NCBI RefSeq assembly: GCF_001866075.3
Contig: NZ_CP063356.1
Coordinates: forward strand, 3,028,164-3,092,163
DNA length: 64,000 bases
Source of the DNA: Anaerobacillus isosaccharinicus
GTDB taxonomy: Bacteria > Bacillota > Bacilli > Bacillales > Anaerobacillaceae
Reading direction: 5' to 3'
This document shows, piece after piece, positions 34,616 through 42,919 of this stretch. The translations under genes were made by a program, and so were the position numbers. A model generated the notes under the pieces. That model saw nothing but the letters and a program-made list of their open reading frames with translations. It ran no database searches and was not told the origin of the DNA. How positions within the stretch are numbered: position 1 is the first letter of the stretch; each line of letters begins with the position of its first letter.

Positions 34616-34948
34616 ATGATCAGTTGTGAGTTAAACCGGATAGGTACAGACAATCTTGTAGTTGTATCAGGTGGAACAGCACCACATATTGGTGCAGTTG
34701 TTATTGCCGATTATGAAAATAGTGAAGTGAAAATTGTCAGTTACGGTTTTCCACATCATAAAGAAGAAGATTTATTTATTGAATTGGCTAAAGTTTGGTG
34801 CAATACGTACCAACAGAAAGTTGTTATCACAGGTGGAATTCATATTGATAATGCCACTAAAGAGCAAATAGAAGGTCTTGTGGATGAAACTTGGGATAAA
34901 TTTTTTCATTTAATGGCAGACCAAAAATCTTGTAAAGCATATAAATAA
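34616..34948 (+). CDS. LpdD-like protein (prenylated-flavin chaperone/decarboxylase-associated domain)
   Basis: The 110-residue soluble protein has a conserved VVVSGGTAPHIGAVVIA motif near residues 16-32, SYGFPHHKEEDL in the middle and VVITGGIHIDNATKEQI late. This GGxxPHIGA pattern recalls LpdD, a chaperone/subunit of UbiD-type decarboxylases, but no decarboxylase is encoded nearby, so the function here is open. An exact Fnr promoter precedes it, and a terminator follows, making a stand-alone Fnr-controlled gene. ATG 34616 follows AGGGGGAGCAGAT. Confidence 0.55.
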   Translation: MISCELNRIGTDNLVVVSGGTAPHIGAVVIADYENSEVKIVSYGFPHHKEEDLFIELAKVWCNTYQQKVVITGGIHIDNATKEQIEGLVDETWDKFFHLMADQKSCKAYK

Positions 34949-34955
34949 ATATATT

Positions 34956-34989
34956 AGGTGAGGACTATAACAGTGCCTCATCTTTTTTT
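34956..34989 (+). terminator. Terminator after the LpdD-like gene
   Basis: AGGTGAGG pairs with CCTCATCT (one G-U pair) across a 12-base loop, followed by six Ts. Confidence 0.75.
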
Positions 34990-35124
34990 ATGCATAATTT
35001 CATTAACAACCTTAACTGAAGTAAATTCTAGTGTGAATAAACGTGTAAAATTAATGTTAGTAAAGAAAGATAATTGTATAAAATGTGTCTTTTATTTGTT
35101 ATCTTCTCCCTTTACGCTTTCTCC

Positions 35125-35167
35125 TGTGATTTATCTCACTGTCGCAACCGTCTAACTACCTTATGAT
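35125..35167 (+). promoter_or_regulatory. Fnr-type promoter of the radical SAM gene
   Basis: TGTGA-N6-TCACT at 35125-35140 (one mismatch) is followed by TATGAT at 35162-35167, the exact -10 spacing for a site at -41.5. Confidence 0.7.
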
Positions 35168-35209
35168 AAGAGCAAGAAGTAATTAACTTGATAGAACGGA
35201 GGAATAACT

Positions 35210-36304
35210 ATGGATTTATCTTTCTTATCAATGAAACCAAAAAATTATGATGAAAATCCGTTCATCGTTATTTGGGAAGTAACTAGAGCATGTGCTTTAA
35301 AATGTTTACACTGTAGAGCAGAAGCACAATATCAAGCGGATCCAAGACAGCTTTCTTTTGAGGAAGGTAAAAAATTAATAGATGAAATTGCAACGATGGA
35401 TAACCCCTTATTTGTTTTTACTGGTGGCGACCCACTTATGAGACCAGATCTTTATGAATTGGCAAAATACGCAATTGAAGAAAAGAAGTTGCCAGTATCT
35501 ATGACACCGAGCGCTACGCCAAAAGTAACGAAAAAGGCGATTGATCAAGCAAAAGAAGTTGGACTCTCTAGATGGGCGTTTAGTTTAGATGGCTCAACAG
35601 CTGAAATTCATGACCACTTTCGAGGTACAAAAGGTTCGTATGATTTAACAATGAAAGGTATTGATTACCTACAAGAACTTAACATTCCAATTCAAATTAA
35701 CACAACAGTTTCTAGATATAACTTAGACGATCTACCTTTAATGGCTGAAAAAGTAAAAGAAATGGGTGCAGTGCTGTGGAGTTTATTTTTCCTAATCCCA
35801 ACGGGTAGAGGGATGGAAAAAGATATGATTACTGCTGATGAGCATGAAGAAGTCATGAAGTGGTTATTTACTATCCAACAAGAAATGCCATATGGCGTCA
35901 AAGCAACCGAGGCTCCTCACTATCGCCGTGTTGCCTTGCAAGAAAAGAAACGAATGAAGCTGGGTGAAAAACAAGGGAACAAACGGCTAGATACGCTCGG
36001 ACGAGCACCAAAAGGTGTTAATGATGGTGATGGGTTTATCTTTATTAGTCATATTGGTGATGTGTATCCTAGTGGTTTCTTACCAGTAAAGTGCGGTAAC
36101 GTAAGAGAAACTCCACTTCCGGAAATATACCGTCAAAGTCCTATTCTTAGAGAACTAAGAGATAAGTCATTAATTAAAGGTAAATGTGGTGCTTGTGAAT
36201 ACAAAGAAATTTGTGGTGGATCACGTGCAAGAGCATATGCAGTAACAGGAGATTATCTAGAGAGTGACCCATATTGTGCTTATGTTCCAAAAGCTTTTCA
36301 ATAA
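35210..36304 (+). CDS. Radical SAM/SPASM enzyme, TIGR04053 (BA_1875)-like
   Basis: The 364-residue protein has the radical SAM cluster motif CALKCLHC (CxxxCxxC) at about residues 24-31, with GGDPLMRPD as the SAM-binding glycine motif. A C-terminal SPASM-type site for extra clusters contains CGACEYKEICGG and a later DPYC. It is related to the NirJ/AhbD heme-modifying and peptide-modifying enzymes, and best fits the TIGR04053 family of Bacillus. Its substrate is unknown; no small precursor peptide is obvious beside it. Fnr control and position next to the reductase operon suggest a role in anaerobic cofactor or protein maturation. ATG 35210 follows ACGGAGGAATAACT. Confidence 0.75.
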   Translation: MDLSFLSMKPKNYDENPFIVIWEVTRACALKCLHCRAEAQYQADPRQLSFEEGKKLIDEIATMDNPLFVFTGGDPLMRPDLYELAKYAIEEKKLPVSMTPSATPKVTKKAIDQAKEVGLSRWAFSLDGSTAEIHDHFRGTKGSYDLTMKGIDYLQELNIPIQINTTVSRYNLDDLPLMAEKVKEMGAVLWSLFFLIPTGRGMEKDMITADEHEEVMKWLFTIQQEMPYGVKATEAPHYRRVALQEKKRMKLGEKQGNKRLDTLGRAPKGVNDGDGFIFISHIGDVYPSGFLPVKCGNVRETPLPEIYRQSPILRELRDKSLIKGKCGACEYKEICGGSRARAYAVTGDYLESDPYCAYVPKAFQ

Positions 36305-36313
36305 TTTCACTAT

Positions 36314-36345
36314 AAAATGTTGGCTAAATGAAGCCAACATTTTTT
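36314..36345 (+). terminator. Terminator of the radical SAM gene
   Basis: AAAATGTTGGCT and AGCCAACATTTTTT form a 12-bp stem with an AAATGA loop and a T-run. Confidence 0.88.
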
Positions 36346-36528
36346 CTGTTCTATTAAATTTATCTCCTCTATCAGATCTTAATTTTTAGATATTAAGGAG
36401 TCTACCAATTACTTGATAATCTATGACGTTTTTGTGAACTAATAATTCTTTAATAAAGTAAAGTGTAGTTGTTATATCAACGTTTGTTAACTGTTTTAAC
36501 ATAGTGTTTATGGTAGAAAAGAAAAATC

Positions 36529-36594
36529 TGTGAGAAAATGCACAGGACCAGTGTGATTATTTATACAGTTGCGGGGTGTCGACTCTTCTACAAT
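36529..36594 (+). promoter_or_regulatory. Tandem Fnr-like boxes and promoter of the nitrate reductase operon
   Basis: TGTGA-N6-GCACA at 36529-36544 (one mismatch) and TGTGA-N6-ATACA at 36552-36567 (two mismatches) lie 23 bases apart. TACAAT at 36589-36594 has exactly the -41.5 spacing to the second box. The remaining 380-base gap (36305-36683) otherwise shows only a T-rich sequence and an ~80-base leader. Confidence 0.6.
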
Positions 36595-36683
36595 AAGGGT
36601 AAGAAAACAGTGAAGCACTTCTAGCAGCTAAAAGGCCTATAGTTGAACAAACGTGCAATTACCTCTAAAGGAGTGATATACAG

Positions 36684-37889
36684 ATGAACAACCTTGAAAG
36701 AAATTATTCTACAGCCAACAATGAAAGTGCCAATCCAAAATTAAACTTGAAAAGTCTTGAGAGATCGTTTTATTCAAAAACTAGTATGTATTCATTTTTT
36801 GTAGTCTCCTTCTTATTTCTGACAATGTGGATAGGAACAGGACAATTTGTGAAAATTGACTTAATGCTCGCAGGATATATGGTTGCATCATTTATTTTTG
36901 CCATTGGCATAACAGTTAGGATGGCAGCATGGTTAATTCGACCAGCTACCAATCAAATGATCAAACGTAGTATTCAAAATATGCTAAGTACAAAACGTAC
37001 GAAGCGGAATGTAATGTCAATTGTCAAAACCATTGTTGATAATATTATTCTTCAAAAATTTATCTTTAAACGAGGGCTATACAGGGGGATCCAGCATTGG
37101 TTGATCGCTTGGGGCTGTATCGGTTCATTTGCGATTACATTCGGACTAACATTTGGTTGGATGCACTTTAGATTAATCGATGCGACAACTTATCAAATGA
37201 TGGTGTTTAATATCCCGACGATTACGATGCAAGCTAACGGATTATTTGCAGAAATGATTTATAACGGATTAAATATTACTGCGTTAATGGTTTTAGTTGG
37301 GGTCATTATGGCTCTTGTAAGAAGAATTCATAACCATGATCTGAAGGTAACTGAGCGAGCAGAGTTTGATTTATTACCTCTTTATATACTATTAGCGGTA
37401 ACGGTGACTGGATTATTATTAACGGTTTCATACAAGTTTTTAGGTGGTCTAATTCACCCTCAACTAGCACTAATTCATCAAATAACAGTTGTTCTATTCT
37501 TAATTTACTTCCCATTCGGTAAGCTGTTCCATTTACCAATTCGTCCTTTGGCTACAGCAGTCCCTATGAACTACCAGGAGGAAATTATGGTTGATACTAG
37601 ATCATGTAAAAAATGTGGCACGAAATATAGTAGTGACGATCAAATTGCTGATGTAAAGTCAATCTTACACTCACAACAATTCGATTTAAAATTAGAAGAT
37701 GGCTCATATTTGGCCGATTATTGCCCAAATTGTCGTAGAAGAATTCGAGTAATGACTCAATTAAACTTAGGCTCCGTAAAAGGTAATCCATATGGACCTG
37801 TTCAAACGAACAATGGAATTCATGTTCCTGGTTTCGGTAGAAAAAGATCAGATGAGTTTTATAACCAGTCTGCAGAGGAGGAAAAATAA
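36684..37889 (+). CDS. Cytochrome b-like membrane subunit with C-terminal CxxC...CxxC domain
   Basis: The 401-residue protein has about six membrane helices (near 35-57, 60-84, 136-162, 195-213, 230-253, 260-283). In-membrane or edge histidines at 138, 161, 258, 265 and 283 could ligate b-type hemes, as in NarI/HdrE/DsrM-type quinol oxidising subunits. After residue 300 there is a soluble tail with Cys pairs 308/311 and 347/350 that resembles a zinc ribbon or rubredoxin-like site. It likely anchors the reductase and takes electrons from menaquinol. It is the first gene of the operon, and its stop overlaps the start of the catalytic gene by one base. Heme binding is inferred. Confidence 0.65.
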   Translation: MNNLERNYSTANNESANPKLNLKSLERSFYSKTSMYSFFVVSFLFLTMWIGTGQFVKIDLMLAGYMVASFIFAIGITVRMAAWLIRPATNQMIKRSIQNMLSTKRTKRNVMSIVKTIVDNIILQKFIFKRGLYRGIQHWLIAWGCIGSFAITFGLTFGWMHFRLIDATTYQMMVFNIPTITMQANGLFAEMIYNGLNITALMVLVGVIMALVRRIHNHDLKVTERAEFDLLPLYILLAVTVTGLLLTVSYKFLGGLIHPQLALIHQITVVLFLIYFPFGKLFHLPIRPLATAVPMNYQEEIMVDTRSCKKCGTKYSSDDQIADVKSILHSQQFDLKLEDGSYLADYCPNCRRRIRVMTQLNLGSVKGNPYGPVQTNNGIHVPGFGRKRSDEFYNQSAEEEK

Positions 37890-40012
37890 TGACTCAATTT
37901 TTAGCTAAAGAAGGCGTGAAAAATCTCCACCGTGAAGGTGAAAAGTTAATTACAACCCATTGCTGTTATTGCGGGATGCAGTGTGGAATGCATATAAGAT
38001 TAAATGAAAAAACAGGTAAGGTTGTTGGGGTAGAACCTCGTTACGATTGGCCGGTAACACTTGGTAAAATGTGCCCAAAAGGTGTTACAGCTTATCAAAC
38101 TGTTGATCATGATGAAAGAATTACTACACCTTTAATTAAGAAAAATGGTCAGTTCGTTAGAGCAACATGGGATGAAGCATTAGATTTAATTGAGAAGAAC
38201 TTTAAAGATCTTCAAAGTAAACACGGGAAAGATGCACTATCTGTTTATGGTGGCGTATCTATGACAAATGAAAAGTGTTACCTAGTAGGAAAGTATGCTC
38301 GTGTCGGATTAGGAACACGTTTTGTTGACTATAACGGTCGTTTTTGTATGAGTTCTGCAGCTGGTGGTTTTATGAAGACGCTTGGAACCGACCGTGGCTC
38401 AACATTCCCTTGGACTGAGTTAGAGCATACAGATTGCTTCTTTATCTCAGGATGGAATGCAGCAGAATGTCACCCTACTTCAATTCAGTGGTTATGGAAA
38501 GCGAGAGATAAAGGCGCAAAAATGATTGTAGCAGATCCTCGTGAAACTCAAATTGCTCGTCTTGCTGATGTTCACTTAGATTTAAAATCTGGAACAGACT
38601 CAGCACTAGCAAACGGAATGCTCCACATTATCGTTCGTGATGGTTATGTTGACGAAGCTTATGTTAATGAACGTTGTAACAATTATGAAGAAATGAAAGA
38701 AAAAGTGAAACTATTCACTCCAGAATATACATCTGAAATTACAGGGGTATCGGTAGAAAAAATCGAGAAGGCTGCAAGGATTTACGGTAAGTCACCTCGT
38801 TCAGTAGTAATGTTTTGTCGTGGTATTGAGCAACAAACAAAGGGTGTAGACAATGTTTGTATCTACACTTCAATGGCGTTACTAAGAGGTCAAATTGGAA
38901 AGTTTGCTTCTGGTGTAGCGACAGTAACAGGTCAAGGAAACGGTCAAGGTGGACGTGAGCACGGTCAAAAAGCAGACGCGCTTCCTGGCTACAGAAAAAT
39001 TGCTGATCCTGAGCATGTTAAATATATTGCAGGTGTTTGGGGCATTCAACCTGAAGAAATGCCAAAAGCAGGGGTTTCTGCTTATGAGATGTTTGATGAA
39101 ATTCAAAAAGGAAACATTCGTGCAATGCACGTGATGTGTAGTAACCCGGCAGTATCAGCACCTAATACTGAATACGTTTGGGATAGCTTTAGAAAATTAG
39201 ACTTCTTAGTTGTAAGTGATTTCTTCTTATCAGAAACGGCTGAGTTTGCGGATGTTGTTCTTCCTGCGACAACGTGGGCAGAAGACGAAGGAACTACAAC
39301 AAACCTTGAAGGTCGTGTAATTCGTATTCGTAAAGTAAAAGATCCAGTTGGAGAGTCTAAAACTGACTGGCAAATTATGCAGGCAATTGCAGAACGTATG
39401 GACAAAGGTAAATACTTCCCTTATGAAAACGTTCCGCAAATTTATGAAGAATTTCGCTTAGCAACAAAAGGTGGAAAAGCAGATTATTACGGAATTACGT
39501 ATGATCGTATCGATAAAGAAGATGGTGTCTTCTGGCCTTGTCCTTCTGAAGATCACCCTGGAACACCGACTATGTTCAAAGAAAAATTTGATACTCCAAA
39601 CGGAAAAGCTAATTTAGCAGTTGTTGATTGGCAAGAACCAAATGAAATTCCGACAGCTAAGTTCCCACACACGTTAACAACTGGCCGTGTCGTATTCCAT
39701 TACCTTTCAGGTACACAAACGAGAAGAGTAAAATTCTTGATGGAACAATGTCCACTACCATATGCAGAAATGCATCCAGAACTTGCTAGTCAATATAACT
39801 TAGCAAATGGAGATAAAGTAAAATTATCAACACCGCGTTCAACAATGGTGGTCGATGTCCGCTTAACAAAGGCAATCAGAAATGATCATGTATTCGTACC
39901 TTACCACTGGGGTAAAGAGCTATCCATTAATCAGTTAACAAATCCAGCTCTTGATCCTACTTCAAGAATGCCAGAATTTAAAGTTTGTGCCGTTAAAATA
40001 GAGAAAGCGTAA
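37889..40012 (+). CDS. Molybdopterin oxidoreductase, assimilatory (NasA/NarB)-type nitrate reductase catalytic subunit
   Basis: The 707-residue protein belongs to the DMSO-reductase family. The N-terminal [4Fe-4S] site is C25-x2-C28-x3-C32-x29-C62. The likely molybdenum ligand is Cys153 in NGRFCMSSAAGG, the pattern of Nas/Nap nitrate reductases rather than the Asp of NarG. The C-terminal dinucleotide-binding domain follows (LTTGRVVFHYLSGTQTRR). No Tat signal is present, so it is cytoplasmic. Two NarK-type transporters and Fnr nearby support nitrate as substrate, and the membrane and Rieske partners suggest a respiratory role. Other oxyanions cannot be excluded. Confidence 0.85.
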   Translation: MTQFLAKEGVKNLHREGEKLITTHCCYCGMQCGMHIRLNEKTGKVVGVEPRYDWPVTLGKMCPKGVTAYQTVDHDERITTPLIKKNGQFVRATWDEALDLIEKNFKDLQSKHGKDALSVYGGVSMTNEKCYLVGKYARVGLGTRFVDYNGRFCMSSAAGGFMKTLGTDRGSTFPWTELEHTDCFFISGWNAAECHPTSIQWLWKARDKGAKMIVADPRETQIARLADVHLDLKSGTDSALANGMLHIIVRDGYVDEAYVNERCNNYEEMKEKVKLFTPEYTSEITGVSVEKIEKAARIYGKSPRSVVMFCRGIEQQTKGVDNVCIYTSMALLRGQIGKFASGVATVTGQGNGQGGREHGQKADALPGYRKIADPEHVKYIAGVWGIQPEEMPKAGVSAYEMFDEIQKGNIRAMHVMCSNPAVSAPNTEYVWDSFRKLDFLVVSDFFLSETAEFADVVLPATTWAEDEGTTTNLEGRVIRIRKVKDPVGESKTDWQIMQAIAERMDKGKYFPYENVPQIYEEFRLATKGGKADYYGITYDRIDKEDGVFWPCPSEDHPGTPTMFKEKFDTPNGKANLAVVDWQEPNEIPTAKFPHTLTTGRVVFHYLSGTQTRRVKFLMEQCPLPYAEMHPELASQYNLANGDKVKLSTPRSTMVVDVRLTKAIRNDHVFVPYHWGKELSINQLTNPALDPTSRMPEFKVCAVKIEKA

Positions 40013-40034
40013 AACGATAGGAGGAGAAACGACC

Positions 40035-40577
40035 ATGAATAAAATTATGTATCTTGAATTCGAACGTTGTATCGGTTGTAGATCTTGTCAAGCCGCTTGT
40101 CGTGAGTGTGGTGGACATGATGCAAAAGAACGAAATTATGTTGAATACGTCGATTTTATGGAAAGCCGTCAAACATTTCCAATGCTTTGTATGCAATGTA
40201 AGGATCCTGCCTGTGCTCGTGTATGTCCGGCAAATGCAATTCAAATAACAGAAGAAGGTGTAGTACTTTCTGCAATGGAAGAAAAATGTATTGGCTGTAG
40301 AAATTGTACTTTTGGATGTCCATTTGGTATTCCAAAGTTCGATTTTGAAGAGAATAAGATGTACAAGTGTGATATGTGCTATGACAGAACACAACATGGC
40401 ATTTCCCCAATGTGTGCGTCTGTTTGTCCAAGTGATGCAATTCGTTTTATTGACTTTGATGAAATGCAAGCGTTACGCAGACGTAGAACACAAATGAATT
40501 TAATCGAAGGTAAAAAGCCAACAGAACAAGATAAATGGCAATATGTACCTGAGTTTTTCGGAGTATACAGTGATTAA
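40035..40577 (+). CDS. Four-cluster ferredoxin subunit (DmsB/NrfC-like)
   Basis: The 180-residue protein carries sixteen cluster cysteines in four groups: 12/15/18/22, 52/55/60/64, 85/88/91/95 and 112/115/127/131. These should hold four [4Fe-4S] clusters, as in the electron-transfer subunits of DMSO-reductase-family enzymes. It would wire the catalytic subunit to the membrane or to the Rieske protein. No export signal is present. ATG 40035 follows AGGAGGAGAAACGACC, 23 bases after the catalytic gene. Confidence 0.93.
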   Translation: MNKIMYLEFERCIGCRSCQAACRECGGHDAKERNYVEYVDFMESRQTFPMLCMQCKDPACARVCPANAIQITEEGVVLSAMEEKCIGCRNCTFGCPFGIPKFDFEENKMYKCDMCYDRTQHGISPMCASVCPSDAIRFIDFDEMQALRRRRTQMNLIEGKKPTEQDKWQYVPEFFGVYSD

Positions 40578-40582
40578 TAAAT

Positions 40583-40630
40583 GAGGAAAGCCCTTCCTCA
40601 CTTAAAGCGAGGGTAACACCTCGCTTTAAG
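40583..40630 (+). promoter_or_regulatory. Two tandem hairpins inside the reductase operon
   Basis: GAGGAA/TTCCTC (40583-40588 with 40594-40599) is followed at once by a perfect 12-bp stem, CTTAAAGCGAGG/CCTCGCTTTAAG (40601-40612 with 40619-40630). Neither has a T-run, so they more likely control RNA processing or the ratio of ferredoxin to Rieske protein than termination. Confidence 0.65.
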
Positions 40631-40658
40631 TTACAAATTTATGAACGGAGGGTAAATC

Positions 40659-41192
40659 ATGACAGATAAAAAGAAATTAGGCCGTAACCAAAAAGATACA
40701 GAAGATGACATGATTAATTTAGTTGATAATTTAAATCGTGAAGATGATTTGAAATATAATCGTCGTGCATTTCTAAAAACAGCTGTAGGGACATCGGTTG
40801 CTCTTAGTGTTGCAACAATCCCTTTTACAGTAAGAGCTATGTTAGGAATTGCCGAGGAAGACCATGAAAGGGTTGAAATTGCTAAACTAGCAGATCTTCC
40901 AGAAGGTGAATCGGTTACGTTTTATTATCCTACTGAAAAAGATCCTGCACTATTGATTCATACTGTAAATGGTGATTTAAAAGCCTACAATAGTGCTTGT
41001 ACACACCTTATGTGTCCGGTTTTTTATGAAAAAACACAAGACGTACTTTTATGTCCTTGTCACGCAGGATATTTTGACGTGAATAATGGGCAACCTAAAG
41101 CTGGCCCGCCTCAACGAGAACTTCCTTTAATTGAGATTGAAGTAGACAATGGTATTGTTTATGCGGTTGGGAGGCAGTATCGTCATGGGTAA
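40659..41192 (+). CDS. Tat-exported Rieske [2Fe-2S] protein
   Basis: The 177-residue product has a twin-arginine signal (NRRAFLKTAVGTSVALSVA, about residues 35-53) serving as a membrane anchor. The Rieske cluster motifs are C114-T-H116 and C132-P-C-H135, with Cys119 and Cys134 placed for the usual disulfide. It should sit on the outer face and accept electrons from quinol or the cytochrome b. A Rieske subunit is unexpected beside a Nas-type reductase and suggests a bc-like electron path. ATG 40659 follows GGAGGGTAAATC. Confidence 0.92.
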   Translation: MTDKKKLGRNQKDTEDDMINLVDNLNREDDLKYNRRAFLKTAVGTSVALSVATIPFTVRAMLGIAEEDHERVEIAKLADLPEGESVTFYYPTEKDPALLIHTVNGDLKAYNSACTHLMCPVFYEKTQDVLLCPCHAGYFDVNNGQPKAGPPQRELPLIEIEVDNGIVYAVGRQYRHG

Positions 41193-41379
41193 AAAAACAT
41201 GTTGGTCAATTATAATCTGCACCATCATTGTAAACGTTGTAATGCTTCAATGGACTGTTGAAGCTCATTACGGTAGAGAGTATGGGAGTATTCTGCTTTT
41301 TAGTGGGATAAGTATCGTTTCTGCATTTATTGCTTTATTAACATATTTACAATGGCGAAAAATCGAATACAAAAAGTAA
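41185..41379 (+). CDS. Small two-helix membrane protein of the reductase operon
   Basis: The 64-residue protein begins MGKKTCWSIIICTII, has two hydrophobic helices separated by EAHYGREYGS, and ends in a basic tail (WRKIEYKK). It starts inside the last codons of the Rieske gene (8-base overlap) with GGGAGG ten bases upstream, so it is almost certainly translated with it. It could be a membrane subunit stabilising the Rieske protein or cytochrome b; the single histidine leaves heme binding doubtful. No family recognised. Confidence 0.6.
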   Translation: MGKKTCWSIIICTIIVNVVMLQWTVEAHYGREYGSILLFSGISIVSAFIALLTYLQWRKIEYKK

Positions 41380-41505
41380 TTTTAAAGAGGTCTATGAACA
41401 AAGCAAATAGGCCTCTTCAAACCACTTTTTAAATATATTCTTTTTAAAACTATAATTAAATAATTTATTTTACAAATTTGAACAATTCATGAACATCAAC
41501 ATAGT

Positions 41506-41549
41506 AGTGAGATTTTTCACATCACAATGATAGTCCCATCAACTATCAT
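41506..41549 (+). promoter_or_regulatory. Fnr-type promoter of the first narK gene
   Basis: AGTGA-N6-TCACA at 41506-41521 (one mismatch) and TATCAT at 41544-41549 lie within one base of the -41.5 spacing. A short ATGATAG/CTATCAT stem surrounds the -10, and a second candidate, TATAAT, lies at 41571-41576. Confidence 0.55.
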
Positions 41550-41612
41550 GAAGTTAGCTCTTAAGGCAAATATAATCAAGTATGAAGAAAGATAACAATA
41601 GGAGGAATTACT

Positions 41613-42908
41613 ATGGCAAGGATTACTAGATGGGAGCCTGAAAATGAACAGTTTTGGGAAGCAGAAGGGAAAAAACATGCAAACCGAAATTTATGGATCT
41701 CAATTCCTGCTTTATTATTAGCATTTGCCGTTTGGCAAATTTGGTCAGTAACAGCTGCAAGCTTAAACGACATTGGTTTTAATTTTACAAAATCAGAATT
41801 ATTTACTCTAGCGGCGCTTCCAGGTCTTACTGGAGCGACATTTCGAATTTTCTACACATTTGTCGTTCCGATTTTCGGTGGACGTAATTGGACGATCATA
41901 AGTACCGCATCGTTACTAATTCCATCCATAGGAATTGGTCTAGCAGTTCAAAACCCTGAAACATCATTTATGACTATGGCTATTTTAGCAGCACTTTGTG
42001 GTCTTGGAGGAGGAAATTTTGCTTCTTCAATGGCAAATATTAGTTTCTTCTATCCTAAGAAAGCAAAAGGAACTGCCCTTGGCTTAAATGCTGGAATCGG
42101 AAACTTAGGGGTTAGCACAGTTCAATTCGTAGCTCCTTTAGTTGTAACAATGGGTATTTTCGGAGCTGTAGCTGGTAATCCTCAAATTTTAGCAGATGGC
42201 ACGCAAGTTTGGGTTCAAAATGCAGCTTTCGTTTGGGTCATTCCAATTATTTTAACAGTGATTGCAGCAATTTTCGGAATGGATAATTTACCAGGAACAA
42301 AGGCATCTATTAAAGAGCAGGCAGTTATTTTTAAAAACAAACATACATGGATTATGACATTCCTTTACGTTATGTGTTTTGGTTCATTTATTGGTTATTC
42401 AGCAGCATTTCCACTATTAATTAGAACAGAATTTCCAGAAGTGAATGCACTGCAGTTTGCGTTCCTTGGTCCACTTGTCGGTGCTCTTATTCGTCCAGTT
42501 GGGGGTTGGGTATCAGATAAGGTTGGAGGAGCGATTGTAACATTTATTGATATTATTGTGATGATATTCGCCACATTAGGTGTTATTTATTTCTATAATC
42601 AAGGGAACTTTACAGGGTTCTTAATCATGTTCCTAGTTCTTTTTGTTACAACAGGTATTGCTAACGGTTCTACATTCAGAATGATTCCTTACATTTTCTC
42701 AAACCAAAAAGAAGCTGCAGCTGTTTTAGGATGGACGTCAGCAATTGGAGCGTATGGTGCTTTCTTAATTCCAAAAATCTTTGGTTGGTCAATTGACACA
42801 ACAGGTTTGGCAAATACGGCACTTTATATCTTTATCGCTTATTATGTTTTAAGTTTAGTCATCACTTGGTACTACTATTCAAGGAAAGATGCAGAAGTAA
42901 AGTGCTAA
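41613..42908 (+). CDS. narK: NarK-type nitrate/nitrite MFS transporter
   Basis: The 431-residue protein has twelve predicted membrane helices and the nitrate-porter pattern. FTLAALPGLTGATFRIFYTFVVPIFGGRN carries the conserved arginine, and two glycine-rich nitrate signatures follow (AALCGLGGGNFASSMANISFF; later GIANGSTFRMIPYIF). It should import nitrate, or exchange it for nitrite, for the cytoplasmic reductase encoded upstream. ATG 41613 follows AGGAGGAATTACT. It has its own Fnr-like promoter, so it can be expressed apart from the reductase operon. Confidence 0.92.
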   Translation: MARITRWEPENEQFWEAEGKKHANRNLWISIPALLLAFAVWQIWSVTAASLNDIGFNFTKSELFTLAALPGLTGATFRIFYTFVVPIFGGRNWTIISTASLLIPSIGIGLAVQNPETSFMTMAILAALCGLGGGNFASSMANISFFYPKKAKGTALGLNAGIGNLGVSTVQFVAPLVVTMGIFGAVAGNPQILADGTQVWVQNAAFVWVIPIILTVIAAIFGMDNLPGTKASIKEQAVIFKNKHTWIMTFLYVMCFGSFIGYSAAFPLLIRTEFPEVNALQFAFLGPLVGALIRPVGGWVSDKVGGAIVTFIDIIVMIFATLGVIYFYNQGNFTGFLIMFLVLFVTTGIANGSTFRMIPYIFSNQKEAAAVLGWTSAIGAYGAFLIPKIFGWSIDTTGLANTALYIFIAYYVLSLVITWYYYSRKDAEVKC

Positions 42909-42919
42909 TTTTTTAACAA

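Noticed and set aside
34958-35155. 65-residue open frame between the LpdD-like and radical SAM genes
   Set aside because: It overlaps the terminator at 34956-34989 and the Fnr promoter at 35125, and has no ribosome site.
37889-40012. Formate dehydrogenase or arsenate/selenate reductase identity for the molybdoenzyme
   Set aside because: The CMSSA ligand context, NarK-type neighbours and length fit Nas/Nar-type nitrate reductase better, though other oxyanions are not formally excluded.
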